This document shows positions 62,755 to 64,000 of a stretch of DNA of 64,000 nucleotides, piece by piece. The stretch is from Lycorma delicatula (Eukaryota; Arthropoda; Insecta; Hemiptera; Fulgoridae): assembly GCF_047948215.1 (NCBI RefSeq), contig NC_134455.1, forward strand, positions 163,352,575-163,416,574. Reading direction: 5' to 3'. The notes under the pieces were generated by a model, which was not told where the DNA came from, made no database searches, and worked only from the letters and a program-made list of their open reading frames with translations. The translations under genes were made by a program, and so were the position numbers. Each line of letters begins with the position of its first letter. The first letter of the stretch is position 1.

Positions 62755-63069
62755 GATAGCTAGGATAGTTTTCACTCCTGTTAATGAGTCCAACGCTGCT
62801 TTGGTGCCCGTAAATGGGGTTCCTTCATCCCCTTTTTTAAAAAAAGGATAGTTGTGATCCCAATTATTTTCCATCACAGTTGAGCATTCCTTCCAATTCT
62901 ACACCACATGTGACAATTATTTACCGCACTTCGGTCGCCAATAGTACATGAGATGAGAAAGAGATGGAAAAAGTAACGCATCTTCTACAATGGGTATCAG
63001 TGTATGAGAAAACATTCTCTATTAATTTTTGATGCGAAATTTTGTGCATTAAATTAATTACTTACTTTG
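62755..63069. other. Intergenic sequence
   Basis: 62790-62850 (aatggggttccttcatcccc, then a T/A run) looks repeat-derived, but the family is unknown. Confidence 0.3.
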
Positions 63070-63260
63070 ATGCATCTTTAGCATCCCGTCGCGGCTTCGC
63101 TCGCGCTGTATGGTTACTTGAGATTCCCATCGTAATCAGGGAGTGTTTAATCGATCATGACTCGCTTCGCTCGCCCTTACCGTCTAGCCAGAGGGCTCTA
63201 CCCCTTGTCCCCGCTACGTTCGTTAAACTCATGCTTATGAGAATAATAATTGAAGACTTC
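63070..63260. other. CpG-rich patch
   Basis: An unusually CpG-dense segment, with ggcttcgctcgcg at 63094, ctcgcttcgctcgccc at 63161 and cgctacgttcg at 63210. The surrounding DNA is AT-rich. The gcttcgctcg phrase recurs, so it may be a repeat head or the promoter of the LINE that follows. Confidence 0.5.
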
Positions 63261-63314
63261 AATTTATCCCTGACGGTAAGTCTATTATTTAAGACTGGGC
63301 GTTGGCGGCCTTAG

Positions 63315-64000
63315 CCACTGCAGCTTTTCTTCCCACTACACACAGAGCTGCAGAATACCATACACCTTTACACAACAACCTTTTACACTCACACTCGATG
63401 GTGTTGCGACACCTTACGAAACGCAACCGTAGAACCCAGTTGTATTTAGCTGTAGCCTATTTACGCGTGGGCTCTGCAGAGCTGGTCTCGTACCCATGGG
63501 ACCAATATTAGTAATTCCCGAAAAACCCCTATGATGGTTGGTGGTCCATCTGAAAAACCACCACCCGAAGTCATTTGAAAAGACCTCACTCAGCGTTATC
63601 AGATAAGGATGAAAGTTCTGTTGATGAGAACAGTTGATTAGAATTGGTGACGTATCCCGTTCACAGTATAATAAGGTAAGATTTGTTCTGAATACAATCA
63701 AGAAGGTCTCACTTCCTAATAAATAAAGTTATAACAGGCTCAAGTGGCTCTATAAAAAAGTCAGGAAATTGAGGGATGGCACGATACTGGTTGAAACATT
63801 TAGTAACGAGTAGATTCGATCACCCTTGCACCTTACCAACATGGTTGGTAATTAACATAAAAGCTGTACACCACAGATCCATGAATACCAGCCAAGGAGT
63901 AACCTTTCGTCGGGGCCTTTTGGAGGTAAATGTTAGTGAGATTACCGATGAACTTCTTCCGCAAGGTGTTGTTGAGATGAGACATCAGAGCGGAATGGAG
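63315..64000 (+). mobile_element. I-like LINE 5' end, running off the window
   Basis: It matches 5310-6120 from 63540 on, and the leader of the 14.4-18.8 kb copy from about 63330 (cccactacacac, gcgacaccttacgaaacgca, tgatggttggtggtccatct). Gag frame text near 63900 continues to the right edge. This is the longest leader among the four copies. Confidence 0.8.

Overview
The window is AT-rich, intron-dominated arthropod DNA, most likely from an insect with a large genome. The evidence is spliceosomal GT-AG introns of up to about 17.7 kb and a repeat complement typical of insects: Bel/Pao, I-like and RTE/CFDP2-like LINEs, mariner/Tc1, Tigger/pogo, hAT, Helitron and tRNA-headed SINEs. A hemipteran is possible, but nothing here fixes the species. 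I see no bacterial operon, CRISPR array, rRNA or stand-alone tRNA gene.

One host gene is recognisable. It is a minus-strand, single-pass (type II) membrane-anchored GH18 chitinase-like gene, with six coding exons found at 57426-57365, 39641-39475, 36756-36449, 19561-19437, 13841-13605 and 9315-9100. All splice phases agree and give about 371 continuous residues: a cytosolic tail, one transmembrane helix, an acidic stem, and a GH18 domain up to the conserved YGHSY block. The 3' part, roughly the last quarter of the barrel, lies beyond the left edge. The first exon has an in-frame stop upstream of its ATG. About 6.5 kb to its right is non-coding and should hold the 5' UTR and promoter.

Layout, left to right. 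1-8.1 kb lies beyond the last exon seen and is a mosaic of dead transposons: hAT piece, Bel/Pao, RTE-like LINE copy a, I-like LINE piece, gypsy-like integrase tail, AT microsatellite. 9.4-12.0 kb is a Helitron with two tandem 5' ends. 12.1-12.95 kb is LINE copy b. 14.4-18.8 kb is an I-like LINE interrupted by a mariner. 20.9-22.1 kb is a three-copy MINE-type repeat. 22.1-24.6 kb holds two mariner/Tc1 remnants. 24.7-33.1 kb is a minus-strand LINE split by a Bel/Pao element with two recognisable LTRs (26620-32273). 40.4-42.4 kb is a Tigger-like element, 42.5-44.2 kb Tc1/mariner fragments, and 45.0-48.2 kb another I-like LINE. 49.06-49.36 kb is a SINE with target-site duplication, and 49.7-52.0 kb an old minus-strand LINE. 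52.3-55.1 kb is the best-preserved RTE-like LINE (copy c), with a target-site duplication, and 55.15-56.9 kb is a ZBED-type hAT. 62.4-62.7 kb is a second SINE with target-site duplication. 63.3-64.0 kb is the 5' end of another I-like LINE running off the window.

Every transposon reading frame examined is broken by stops, frameshifts or deletions. The region therefore reads as one working, long-intron host gene loaded with dead repeats. I found no convincing new biological system. The most useful observations are the reassembled membrane-anchored chitinase with an altered SxGG block, the nested insertions with readable boundaries, and the Helitron with duplicated 5' termini.
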